Shown: one piece after another, positions 46,372 to 57,752 of the stretch
Numbering within the stretch: the stretch's first letter is position 1
How the letters are laid out: each line of letters opens with the position of its first letter
Source of the DNA: Camillea tinctor
Lineage: Eukaryota; Ascomycota; Sordariomycetes; Xylariales; Xylariaceae
DNA: 64,000 nucleotides
Assembly: GCA_022578605.1 (NCBI GenBank)
Contig: MU394055.1
Location: 872,902 to 936,901 of the forward strand
Direction: 5' to 3'
Notes under the pieces: generated by a model
What the model was told of the DNA's origin: nothing
What the model saw: the letters and a program-made list of their open reading frames with translations, nothing else
Databases searched by the model: none
Made by a program: the position numbers and the translations under genes

Positions 46372-49300
46372 CTCAACCCTGTCAACCGCATTGACGGATC
46401 GTTGCCGCACGACCAGCATGCCTTTGACAAGTCCAGCTTTATCTGGGTTTCGACTAGGTTAGAACATGTATAGGACCGGATTTCTGGGACCCCAGGTCTA
46501 GAACGAAGAATTTGTTAGGGCTCTGAGGTAATAAATAAGCCTTACCATTGAAACCTAAGATCGGATGGAACTACATACCTAGCCCGCCCTCACATTCGAT
46601 AGTCCAAGCTTTCAGAATTCATCATTCCCGCTCGTAGCACGATGGGTAGACCGATACCGTTCCTAATCTGGTTCCGCACGAGCGATTGTTAGACCCAACG
46701 AGCCACCAGTTGATCATCACCAACCGGCAACCTGAGCATGATTTGGGTCCCGTCATCTTAATTCGCCAGAGCACAGTCCCCACGCGCAACGATGATCCTT
46801 AGTCACCAGATCAACGAAACCTTTGACGATACATAGCGAAACAAAGAAAAGATAAAAAGCTATCGAGCAGCCCCAGATATTAGAATAAACAACAGACTCT
46901 CTCTCTCTCTCTCTGACGTCCCAGCATCAGTCCTTTTATTTCCCTTGTCTGGTGGACAGAGCAAGAACCTGTCATTCATCGGTGCTATCACCGATCGTAG
47001 CGTGAGACAAATCTCTCTCTCTTTCTCTCTCTCTTAGTTATGTAGGTACTCCCAGTGGCTACCTACACTATTCAGGCCCGGCCCTTGCCTATGTAACGCC
47101 GATCTGCGCATGTACGGTACTACCGGCTACCCACATTACACTACCTGCAAACGTAGCCTCCCGTTTTGAAGTTGTGTTTCCGGCGTGGACATGCGCTGAG
47201 CTAGAGAAGCACGAGAGAAAGACAGACCCCACATCCACACACCCCCCCTTTTTCTCAAGAAGAAACGCAAAGGTCCGTATGTAGGATGAACGGGCTGGCA
47301 TATACGCTGTGATACTCACCAACCCAGCCAATACGCATGCCCGATATTGTACTCTCCGAATCCTGTGGCATCTCTATCCGCCTGCGGGAAGATCGGCAGA
47401 GCTTGGTCCTTTCCTGTAAGACTCACCACTCCAAGATTTTTGTTCTTCATACGTACCCCATTCTGTGGGGAGAGACGTGCTTTTACCTATTACACAACTT
47501 GGGTCCTTTTTTTTCCCTGTGGAGTTGGTTATTGGCGGAACTACCTATATATCTGAAGAGTGGCTTTTTGGTCTTGTGAGATGGATGGTTTTAAGCCATC
47601 AACCGTGTGGCACCGTGGCACACCGTCTCGTGAGATACTTCCCACGATAGTCTACTAAGACAGTTCTTTTCCTTTCGTCCGTCTTTGAACGCGTACAAGC
47701 AGAGAGACAACAGAAGGATGGGGGAAGCTTAGAGTTATTTGGTGTTGTTGGTGTAGCTATATCTCGGACCTCAATCCTTCGTTTGACCGTGACAGCCTAC
47801 ATGGCGAACCGATGAGAGACAAATTTATAAAAATAAACGTATTTATTGGGGGGGAGAGGAGGGGAGAGAAGGGGGTCTCTCCCAAAACACATAATTCTGC
47901 GGTGAAGGTCCCAACTCGGTTTCTCGTTTCGCCTTCCAATTGAGGAAAGCCTTCTCGTTGATGGTAGCGAATAAACCCCCGGCAGACCCAAGTTTTCCGA
48001 GGCCATTAAAACCAACCACTCCACTATATAAGTCAAACTTAGGTATGACCTCACACCTTCGGATGGATCCGAGAGAATGAGAAGAGTCTATCTGCTTTGG
48101 GAGACACTTAAGCTGCTATCGAATAGAAGAGCACAAAGAGATTATCAACCCATCCATTAATTACCCTCCGACGATAAATATTAGGGGAGATGAGGGGCCA
48201 CACTTTTTGGGACATACATAAGATGTGCAGTATACTAAAAAGCACTCATCATATCGTTGTGTTTGCAACCGATCATGATATAGAGCCATGTCAAGCCATA
48301 ATCGTCCTTAACCCACCCTTCCCCCGTTTTTGCCGAAGACGTTTGATGCATAGCTACCCACCCGCCCTGGCCGTCTAGCAGGGCAATGCACGTCATCCCA
48401 AGCATTCTTTTCCCCCTTCTCCTTTCTATTTTTAGATCATACATACCTAGAAAATAGAGAGCATACATCTCAAGTACCGTATACTACCTACCTAGGCACA
48501 CAGCCTTTATCTCCTACCCTTCCTCCCCCCCCAAATCCGAAGGTCCCGATCTAGATATTCTGCCTAGCCAATGCAGCGCAGTTCGGCTTTTCATGCGTTA
48601 ATTGGTCCTAGGGGGGCCGTTTGTAGGCATGTGTGTATGTATGTAAATTGTCCTCGAAAACAATCGTAGGCCAGTCTTCTTCAGCCCCGGTCCATTCGAA
48701 TTGGCCCCTCCACACCCACGCACCCTAACCCCTCCCTTTCCTCTTCTTCTTCCTCCCACCCGGACCCGCCCCCCCGGGGGGCGGTGGATATCGCACTGCA
48801 TGGCATGCGCCGAAGCGAAGGGATATGATATGTTTTATTTTATTTATTCTTTTTCTTCAGCTCAAGCCTCCCGCTATTATTGGGTTCACTTGGTGTAAGT
48901 GGGATTCGGCTGTTTTCCATCCGGTGAAAAGAATCTCGTGAAATTTGCGATTTAGATACCTAACCTACGCAGGGACACGGTCTTTTGCTTGCCTGGGTGC
49001 TTGCTCTTTTCTACCCTGCTGTCAGCCCGCATTGCAGCATGCTCTTACTAGAAACGGGGTTAAGGGAGTGTGTAGCAAGGTGAGAGGTGAGTGAAATAAA
49101 ACAAAAGTCCTTCGGGTTTATGCTTCTATTTGTACGACACGACATGTCTACAAAAACGATGTGATTATTATTCACCAATCTCGAGTATGTTAGGTAATTA
49201 TGGTTAGTTTATGTCGGTTGGCTGGTTGCATATAGAACCATGTGATAGGTTGGGTTTTATTAAAAGGCGCGTATGGTGCTGTTTTGACCCCCATTTGCTA

Positions 49301-51302
49301 TTCTTATATAGGTCTTCGAGGTGTTGGTGTAGGCAAGCTATCACATTGAAACTACCTCCAGTCTCTCGTACATAGGATTCTAGGTCTAGATTTTATGACT
49401 GCTCGATGGATGTTTGTTGGAGTCCCCTGCTCAGAACTCACGTGTCAGGAAAGTACCCAGTCAGGGTATGTGAGGAGAGTAGTTGCAGCATGATAGGTCA
49501 TAAAGTACGGGATGGGATGTACCCCAAGAGAATGAAGGTGCTAGTTCGATGCATTAATTATGTTATTCCAAGTCTAACGCAAAAGTGATACGTGTAATTC
49601 ATGATTCAAGAATGAACATGGCCTACTATATATACTCTGCGAGAAGGCAGTTGTAGTTTTGGTCCTCTGTAGAACAACTAGTTATCGTATAAGACCGTAC
49701 TGAGTAGCCTCAACTTTAGGGGCTCAGTATTAAGGGAGAACTAAACATTACGATTCAGGGGAACCTATAGGTGCTTTGTAGTATATTTCACAATTTCCAA
49801 TAAGGATTTTAGGAAGATATACTTCTATTCCTATGTTTGTATGTTTGTCTCAAGGTAAGGGCGCTTTTGGTTCATGCTCTATCATATGCATTATCATAAG
49901 TTACTGAGATTTGAGAAGGAGGGGATCAAGTCTCTTCACATCATTGTCCTTTTATTTCATCTAAATCCGCCCCTATCTCATGTAGTTATGCTTTACTTCA
50001 AGCGATGTGCACTTGGAGAGCTTGTAGTTGAAGGCCAACCATATAGGTTCTTGACTAGGTATAAAGACGTCATTGGGTGCCGTAGAGATATAACATAATA
50101 GGGGCTAATTTTTTTTCCTTCTTTGAACCAACCCGCTAACCCGATCAAATGCCACAAGCTTAACCTACATAATCATGTTATGTGAAGACTAAGATTGCAC
50201 GTATGATAACTAGCTTTACACTTGGAAATCGTGTTTCCTCCCCAAGGTATACATACTGCCTTATAACCTATTTCCTTCTTTTGTCTGACACGCTGCTCCT
50301 TATACGATTTAGAGTAGAATGCTGTGATACTAACTGAATTATTATCATTGTCTAAATTGTCTCATATCAACCGTATGCTGGTTCTGTGTATGGATCGTTT
50401 CCTAGATGTTGATCCCCGTTTAGATGAAATCAACTAATAGAGATAGCCATACATCTAGCTCGGGCCGCATTAGGTTATAGATCATGCATGGAGTTAAAAT
50501 GAGAATTTAGAAGATATACCCTATTACTTCCTGCTGTATCATAGACATCGTGACCCACTTGGAACCTTGAGAGAATGCCGAGGCTTACTGTACCAACACG
50601 TATTATTTGAGGTTTTCGTGTGTGGATACGCTATTTCGCTCAAGATGATATTCTGAATGAACAACGATAGCCTAAACGGATAAAATCTTATGCTTTTCTT
50701 GTGTATCTTGATCTAGCTGCATTTATTCGTCTGTGTTAAATTCGCTATAGCAGTCTCAAGTAACGAAACATCCATGTAGTTTTGTTTGCTAGTAAGTGCA
50801 AAGTGTTTATCCATTGGCAGATGTTATAAGATATATGCCTTTGAATTGCTTTCTGGTTATAATATAGAGTATTCTCTATCCTATAACATGCAGTTGCCGA
50901 AGATAATAGTGGGATGGAAAGGCTTAAATCAATAAATTGCGCGATCCGTCTGCAATATAAACGTATATTCATTAGCGTCTTAGCAGAATCCGTATACAGT
51001 AATCGCGGATCTACAGCAACACTTTACCAAGTTCCAAAAGACGCAAAGGTCTTGTTTTTGTACCATAATTTTATTATTTGTCATATATTTTCACTCCTAT
51101 AAAGGCCTAGGTCCAAATTTAAGATATCACAAGAATTTATAATACATGGACATGACTTGTATTTAACCATTAGGTTACCTCGTACTAACTTATAAAAGGG
51201 GGGAGGGAAGATGAGAATCATGTTACACAAACATCATCCCCTTATAGCATATCAAGCGCCGATTTATCTAGCCCATAATACTATCATATATGTGCACGTA
51301 CA
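46372..51302. other. Gene desert, right part
   Basis: About 4.9 kb without a credible gene. It contains a (CT)9 run at 46897-46914, a second CT-rich tract near 47012-47035, an inverted 7-mer (CGCTCGT/ACGAGCG) near 46628-46684 and AT-rich DNA from 49100 onward. Short frames at 47337-47650, 48190-48900 and 49874-50098 are not protein-like. Confidence 0.5.
46897..46914. repeat. (CT)9 microsatellite
   Basis: Nine CT units in non-coding DNA of the gene desert. Confidence 0.85.
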
Positions 51303-52248
51303 ATGTCACCTATCATTGTATTGATCAGTGGTACCACCAGAGGCTTAGGGAAGGCCCTGCTTAAACTATACCTTGAAAAGCCGAATCACATTGTCATCGG
51401 CGCGAATCGAGATCCTAGTCACCCTACCTCTCAGGCTCTCACTTCCCTGAAGGTAGGAACCGGAAGTCGCCTTATCGTCGTTAAGGTTGATGCTACAGCT
51501 GAGTCCGATGCCGCAAGCGCTGTTAAAGAGCTTTCTGCTCAAGGTATCGAGCACTTAGATCTGGTTATTGCCAACGCTAGCATTGCCCAGAGCTGCCCTA
51601 AAGTCTCAGAGGTCAAGGCTTCTGATTTACAGGCACATTTCACAGCGAATGTGTTTGGTTTGGTATGGTTATACCAAGCTACGCTGCCTCTCTTGCTTAA
51701 ATCTACAAATCCCAAGTGGGTATCTGTTGGTTCTGCAGCAGGATCTATCGAGGTAATGTGCTAAATTCGTCCCTTCATGGAAAATCCAACGAATATGACT
51801 GACCGTGGAATCTCTGTATTTACGTTTTATAGTAAGGAAACATGAAAAACACAACCATGTGTTACAGACAACTAAAATAAAACTAGGAATCAACCACCTT
51901 TTCCTAACGCTGCTTATGCACCAACTAAGGCCGCTGTTCATTGGTTAACTAAGAGAATTAATGATGAAGAGCCACAGCTCAATGCCTTTCTTATACATCC
52001 TGGGTAATTCATGACCTTTTTTGACTCCAATATTGCCCAGGTTATATGTAGTAATTGTACTAATGCCTCCTTATAGTTGGATCGCAACCGATATGGGGAA
52101 CTTCACAGCTGAACTTTTCGGAGTGGGTAAAGCGCCAGTAGCCGTTGAAGACTCTGCTATCAAATTAGTTGGGTTAATAGATGCTGCCACTAAACAGGCG
52201 CATGGTGGGAGGCTGTGGTCATACGAAGGGACTCAGGTGGCATGGTAG
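51303..52248 (+). CDS. Short-chain dehydrogenase/reductase, Nor-1 (norsolorinic acid ketoreductase)-like
   Basis: Three exons, 51303-51757, 51887-52003 and 52077-52248, give 247 aa. The Rossmann NAD(P) site is ISGTTRGLG (residues 8-16), a TGxxxGxG variant. LDLVIANASIA replaces the NNAG motif with NAS. The catalytic Ser lies in SVGSAAGS (144 or 148) and the YxxxK pair is Tyr162/Lys166 in AAYAPTK. HPGWIATDMGN is typical of Nor-1-like reductases, which reduce ketones in aflatoxin-type and other polyketide pathways; many relatives act elsewhere. The substrate here is unknown. Exon 2 to 3 is a clear GTAATT..TTATAG intron. Exon 1 to 2 is less certain: the obvious GTAATG donor at 51753 breaks the frame, whereas GTGCTA at 51758 keeps it. 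GC content is lower than in the housekeeping genes. The convergent MBOAT gene ends 169 bp away. Confidence 0.8.
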
Positions 52249-52416
52249 TTTCTGACTATCGTTTCTTGGTTAAGCATGCTGTTCAGTGCTGGGCATCAAC
52301 ATTATTAAAACCGTCAAGATATGAAATATAAACACTAGAAGTAGATTCTTCAGTAACGAATCTCAACGCGATATCTCACCCAGGGCTACTAAAATCAATT
52401 TGTATCGATATTATAT

Positions 52417-53738
52417 CTACGTAAACTCATAGTATTCAGCCCAAGGAAAGTAGTACTTTGGTAAGTACCACCAGTAGAAAAGATAAACCCAGACGTACCC
52501 AATAGCATATGTCCAGGGCCGCTTATTCATACTAGAAGGTACAACAATTCTCAGGATCGCCATAGCACAATCCTCGAGTATAATCCCCACTGCTATTGAG
52601 AGCCATAAGCTCAGCTGAAGCTTAGCTCCCAGACTACTATCTCTAGAGGCGATAGTATGAACGAAACCAGCAATGGCAAAAGTAAACAATGTTATTACAA
52701 TCCTCCGTAGAGCCTGAGACCGAATTCTTAGTACAGAAATGGCGATGAACTTGGCGTGGGCAACATATGCTACACGCAGCATTTGATGGCGCCAGACCCT
52801 ACATTATAATCAGCATCTTATTATACGCTATGAGGGAAGGATGCTATAATAGACTCACCCCCAAACTCGACGAAGTGTATAAGCTTCTCCTATGCTTCCA
52901 TAAAGAGGAGGCCATCTCGTATGATCATCTTGAAATATCGCTACAGCTAAGAGGGCCAAACTAGAGTATATAAGATTTTTGGAGACGTAATCATCAACGA
53001 AGAAGTTTAGCGGAAGCCATGCCCGTATCCTAACCCAGAGTTCAAGTCAGTAAAGCTTTTAACACATCAATTAGCTTTACCACTCCCCGCTTGTGTAAAT
53101 TCTGATTCATTCCACTGATAAGGGGGGGGACCACAGCAGTAAGAAATTCCGAATAGCTAAACGTACCATATTTCCCTGCTCTGGACCGTACCCGAGAAAG
53201 CACGTCGGATAACACTCTCCTTCTCTTGATCATAATCCCCATCTACCAGGTTCCCGTAGTACAGCCTGCCCTGCACAACCCGGAACGCCTTCCGCGCCAG
53301 AAAAAAGACGACAGCCCTCCGCACATGCGACGCCATGAAAGAACCGCGGGACGGGACATACGCCGGGTCCCGGGATGCGAAAGCAGGCTTCTCGCGGAGA
53401 TCCGCCCTCGGGCTCGACAGCACGTGCTTCACCGCCCACGCCGCCTTCTGCGCAAACGCCGTGCATCCAGGGGGCGGCGATGTGCGGGCCAGGCAGAGGT
53501 GGTAGCTCGCGAACAGGACGACGTGGATCCCGACGAACCGGCAGTCCGTGTAAAGTGCCCCCGCGAGCGGCAAGTCGATGGCGACGTGCTTATGCGCATG
53601 GTTCGCGTGCGCGAGGAGGCTGAGGAGCGAGATCAGCCGTGGAAGGTGGGCGGGTGGGACGAGGATGATGCATAGGCCTAGGTGGGCGTAGAGACGCAGG
53701 ACTAGGGAGATGGGATGGTAGAGGTATGTCCAGCACAT
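52417..53738 (-). CDS. Membrane-bound O-acyltransferase, fungal wax-synthase-like (MBOAT_2) type
   Basis: Three exons, 53167-53738, 52859-53029 and 52417-52798, both junctions phase 2, give 374 aa. It is strongly hydrophobic with several TM helices. Family marks are YTLRRVWGVWRHQMLR (about 241-256; compare the LRxFWGxxWHQ pattern) and, downstream, FTFAIAGFVHTIAS with the conserved His295 of MBOAT enzymes. The end WTYAIGYVWVYLFYWWYLPKYYFPW is typical too. Fungal members of this type include acetyltransferases of secondary-metabolite clusters (trichothecene Tri7, pyripyropene-type enzymes), which acetylate hydroxyl groups of terpenoids. Acetyl transfer here is inference. Intron 1 is defined by GTACGT and GTTAG and intron 2 by GTGAGT and ATGTAG. 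Base composition changes sharply within the gene: most of exon 1 is GC-rich while exons 2 and 3 are AT-richer. The start at 53738 is the first Met of the frame; an upstream exon is possible. Confidence 0.75.
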
Positions 53739-54429
53739 CTTGGAGTATCATTAGTGGATTTATTACGGGAAGGTTGTGGGTTGAGAGGGTAAAGAGAGGG
53801 TTGGGAGGCAATAATATAAATGTTGGACATTCCTTATTGTTGATCTGGTTTACTAGTTCAAGGTTACTTTGGGATCCCCTGAGTTGTAGGTCAATGGCTG
53901 ACTTGAGTGTTAGGTAACTGTCGAGTTGGATTGTGGCGATGGTTATTTGGAGTTGCAAATGCGTCTGTATACAGTTGCGAAGGATGCAGATGAATCCTCA
54001 TAACCTATATGAGTAGCGTGGAATAAAATTACTTAAAGCGGTTTCGACATAGAAATATAATTATATGGCCACAAAGCTGTAGATCTTAGCTTTTGATATG
54101 AAGGGATACGGTGCTTTCACAATGTCAGCCATACAAAATGTGCCAGATATACTTTACGTCTTCTTTAATAAAGAATATAGTCAACAATGTTTCTCATAGC
54201 GAATGGGACCCCTAAAGAAAAGTATCCCTGTTGGCATCTCTCAAGATCATATTATCATTGTATATAACATAAGAACCCCTAATTGAATTTATTGTCATCT
54301 TCAATATAATTTGTATTCTCCATCATACTTGCGTCCTTCTAGACTGGTTCGGTATATAAGTCTGGCTACAGTCTACAAACAACAAGTTTCTCAACGTCAA
54401 TCTTTATTATCATTAACTCCCATGCCAAT
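53739..54429. other. Divergent region between MBOAT gene and small secreted protein gene
   Basis: 691 bp, AT-rich toward 54000-54400. TATATAAG at 54352-54359 is a plausible TATA box about 70 bp before the ATG at 54430. No gene is seen. Confidence 0.5.
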
Positions 54430-54790
54430 ATGAAGCTCACAAGCGTGTATTTTATCTTTGCCTCTCTCGTTACCACGTCCATGGCCATCGAACCTCGCTG
54501 CGAGAAGATAGATTGCGGATCGCTTGCTACTAGAGGTAAATGCGTGGATTACTGCAATGAGAATGTCTACAAGCGCGGGCTACAACTGCGAAGGCCTCAT
54601 CCGAGGGCTCTTCTCTACAGTGTAAGATATTCTTCCCCGTCCGTCTTGACATGAAGGTTTTCTGGGAGGGAATACGTGCTAATATATCCTTCCGAGATAG
54701 ATCATAACGGTAGAAGAACCAGATCCAGAACCAGAACCAGATTGTGGCGGCGACGACATTGCTCTGATAGCAACTGACGACTACAAATGA
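54430..54790 (+). CDS. Small secreted cysteine-containing protein (effector-like)
   Basis: Two exons, 54430-54621 and 54701-54790, join in phase 0 (GTAAGA donor, GTGCTAAT branch, GAGATAG acceptor), giving 93 aa. Residues 1-19 form a clean signal peptide (MKLTSVYFIFASLVTTSMA). The mature part has Cys at 24, 29, 38, 42 and 79, a dibasic KR at 48-49 and a basic RRPHPR stretch. The acidic C-terminal tail carries PDPEPEPD and ends GGDDIALIATDDYK. The odd Cys number (five) leaves one unpaired or used for dimerisation. No family is recognised. Size, signal peptide and composition fit the loose class of small secreted fungal proteins. Without the intron it would be read as a 74-aa protein with a spurious end. 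It lies 690 bp from the MBOAT gene, in divergent orientation. Confidence 0.7.
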
Positions 54791-55570
54791 GCGTGTCTTC
54801 CATTGGTTTAGCGAAGTACATGTTATTTTTCGTAATGTAAAACAATCCAATATCACGCTTTTGGGTCTTGATGTATAAAGGTCGTATTTTGGCAGTCCGT
54901 TTAGTAGAGTGTATCAGAATATGGAGTCGTGGACTTGGGATAATGGGAAATAGGTTGAATAGAAAAGGGGCCTGCCAACTAACGGCTTCTCCTATAAGTT
55001 TTTTCTTTCTAAATTCAGATTTGTATTTATACCAAAATTGTTCTATTTTCATATATTTGCGTGATATTATTCATCTATAAACAAGCTGGTTGGATTCCTG
55101 TAATTTGGTGAAGTGTCTTTGCTCATGCATCCCCTATAGCTGAGCACTGGGAGCTAGTGTAAGTGCTATTCATCCCAGGTACTGACTTCAATAAATATTA
55201 CAGATGTATAACCTGACTAGCACGTGACGCTACTACAGTTTCTAGTTTTAGCCTTTCAAGTTACTTACCTAACCTAGCAGTCTCATACGTAACTGCGTAG
55301 GTATGTAAACCCCCTAACCTAGCTGATGTCGTCACTGTCAGTCCCTTGGAAAGAAAAAGGATCCACTTATTGATTTCCTTTTCTTTTCTTTTCTTTCCTT
55401 CTTTTTTATTTATTTACTTCTTTCTATTTCCTTTTTTCTTCCTCTTTCATTATCCAATTCAGCAAGCTTCCCTGCTTTGCTGATGCTACCTAGGTAATAT
55501 TGAGCGGTAATATTATATTCTCAACCAGTCTACGCCGTACAGGGAAAGAAATACGTCTCCGGGATGAGGC
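54791..55570. other. Intergenic region upstream of the J-protein gene
   Basis: AT-rich to about 55070, then TAGGTA-type words near 55260-55325 and a strong pyrimidine tract at 55374-55448, the likely promoter or start region of the J-protein gene. Confidence 0.55.
55374..55448 (+). promoter_or_regulatory. Pyrimidine tract upstream of the J-protein gene
   Basis: About 75 nt of nearly pure T/C with repeated TTCTTTTC words lie some 120 nt before the ATG. The role is inferred from position. Confidence 0.45.
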
Positions 55571-56665
55571 ATGCCATTTGTCTCGCGACCGCTCGTCTTC
55601 AAGCCAGCTCTTGCACCGGGTCTGCTGGCGGGTCCGGCGCACCGCCATCCCCCCCCGATATCGCTGCCGCACCCGGGATACCTCCCGCGGCCCTTCCACA
55701 GCACCTCCTCCCGCGCAGATGAAGCCATCGACAACTCGCGGAACCACTACGAGACCCTCAAAATACACCCTAGCGCATCCCCCGGCGAGATCAAAAAGTA
55801 AGCCCCCCCCCCTTCCCCCCCATCCCTCTCCCACTAACCCCCCCCTCCACCCTCCAGAGCATTCTACACCCTCTCCAAAACGCACCACCCGGACCTCCAC
55901 CGCTCCTCGCCCTCCTCTTCCCCGCCCTCCTCCCAGCGCTTCATGCGCATAAGCGAAGCCTACTCCGTGCTCTCCACGCCCTCGCGCCGCGCCGCCTACG
56001 ACCGCGACGTCCTGCGCTTGCACGCCCCCCCGTCCTCGGCTCCGTCTCACAAAGGCTCCTACTCCTCGACCCACCACGCCAACCCCGCCGGCGGCCGCCC
56101 CGCCTCAGGCCTCAGCCGCCGGAGGACGACGTTCCGGGGCCCCCCGCCGAGCTTCTACCGCTCGGGCGGGTGGGGCGCGCACGCGGGGAAGAGGGGCGCG
56201 GCGCATGGGGAGAGCACCGGGTTTAGCTCCGGTTCTGGGTCTGGAGGAGGAGGGAGTAGTGGGAAGGTAGGCGGCATGGGGCCCGGGCAGGACCCCTTCG
56301 GGCACCGCGACGAGGTGCCGCATTTCGACCGGGAGGCGCACGAGCGCACGGGGCGGCGGGTGGAGCAGCGGCGGGCCGGGTCTGGGTCCGGTGGCGCGGC
56401 GCAGCGGCAAGAGGTCGACAGGGACGGGGGTATGTTCTTTGTCGTGGGCGGCATCGTGCTGCTTAGTTTCTTTGGGCCTTGGGCTGTGAGTCGGTTGTGG
56501 AGCGGGAGCGAGAGTGGTGGTACCGTTACTACAGCTACCACTAAAAATAATAGCAGTGGTAGCAAAAATAGTAGTAGTGGGAGCAGTGGTGGCGGCGAGG
56601 CAAAGGCAGCGAGGGAGTCGAAGAGGCGGAGGAAGAGAAAGGCGGAAGATGCAGAAGGGGGTTAG
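55571..56665 (+). CDS. Mitochondrial J-domain (DnaJ-like) protein with C-terminal membrane helix
   Basis: Two exons, 55571-55797 and 55858-56665, join in phase 2 across a C-rich 60-nt intron, giving 344 aa. The N-terminal 48 residues are rich in Arg, Pro and hydroxylated residues without acids (LPRPFHSTSSR), like a mitochondrial presequence. The J domain starts at NHYETLKI (58-65). The intron falls inside helix II, and the catalytic HPD is at 86-88 (KTHHPDLHR). ISEAYSVLSTPSRRAAYDRD completes helices III and IV. A long Gly/Ser/Arg-rich linker follows (about 135-265), then a TM helix (about 268-290; FFVVGGIVLLSFFGPWAVS) and a basic tail. J-proteins stimulate Hsp70 ATPase. The layout resembles fungal inner-membrane J-proteins of the Pam18-unlike, DnaJ-C type; the exact partner is unknown. 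Confidence 0.86.
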
Positions 56666-57752
56666 GAATTAAGGGTGAGATGATAATGAGGGTACGAAGG
56701 CATGGTAAATGAAACGGCTGGAGTGGGGAGAGTAATGGGCGAAAAGGGGGGAGGGGTTGAAAGGGAGAGGATAGGGGGGAAGAAAGGGGGCTATATAGGA
56801 GGGGCTGAATGAAGCCCGCCTACTGTCATGAATATCTAAACTTGGAGAGAAACCTCGATTTGGATTCACCTGCCTAAGCTACCTACGATAAGAAAAGCTA
56901 GGTTGCACACTGTACATATATCACACGCACATACAATATTCACATATATTTTTACGAAGTAAAAAACCTTTAAACACTGATTTCTTTCGTTATTATATAC
57001 TAGTTAGCACAAGCAAACCGTCCATTCCAATGCCCATCGGATGTCAAGAAAAGAAAAGGGGTGGGTGAGAAGAGCAGCTAGCTGTGGAAGCTTTTTTTAA
57101 TACTTCCCCTTTAAACTATAAAGGAGGTTTGTTTGTTTGTTTTATTGTTTAACGTCTAGGCTAGAGTGGCGTGTGCCTCTCTCCAGCAACCTCCCTAGGG
57201 GTATGGGACGTGGCGAGCTATAGGTGTATCTATCTGTGCAAGTGTATCTACATCTATTGAAGCCATTCCTTGCCTCAAGGGCTCATCATTCCCTAGTCAG
57301 TGGCCGCTACAGGCCGGTCCTGCTGACTTGCTGTTGTATGATTTCATTCTGATCTGTTGTTTTCAGGGGGGGTGCTAGGGAGTCAAACTATAAAGGAGGG
57401 AACATGGAATCGGAACATAATTTCACATGCACAGGATACCATATCGTATTTATCCTTACTAATCTACAATTTTCTTTCTTTTCTTCTTTTGCGGAGAAGC
57501 CTCGAAAACTCAACTGGAAACATAGAATAATTTCCTTATTTCTGAAGTTTTTTTTTCCTGGATTTGCTACCTGCCACTATGTTATAGCGTACACACAATG
57601 CAACGTTTTGGTTCATGATGTTTTGTTTTTATTGAAGGGGGTATCGGGTGGCATTTTCCTCCCAGCCTTTTTTCGTCTAGATTATAGAAAAAGAGAACAC
57701 CGAGAGAGAGGTTGCTTCCGTTTTATCCTATAGGAGCAGAGGTCTGATTGAT
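56666..57752. other. Convergent intergenic region
   Basis: It lies between the stops of the J-protein and VDAC genes. A purine-rich stretch is present at 56700-56800. An open frame at 57404-57733 is hydrophobic but T-rich, and I do not regard it as a gene. It most likely holds 3' UTRs. Confidence 0.5.

Noticed and set aside
46620..46700. Possible tRNA: A-box-like TAGCACGATGGG within a CGCTCGT/ACGAGCG inverted pair
   Set aside because: Arms are only about 57 nt apart end to end, there is no B-box GGTTCRANTCC and no anticodon arm.
57404..57733. 109-codon hydrophobic + frame between J-protein and VDAC genes
   Set aside because: T-rich low-complexity DNA yields Phe/Leu-rich frames; no start context or conservation signal; it lies in a convergent 3' region.
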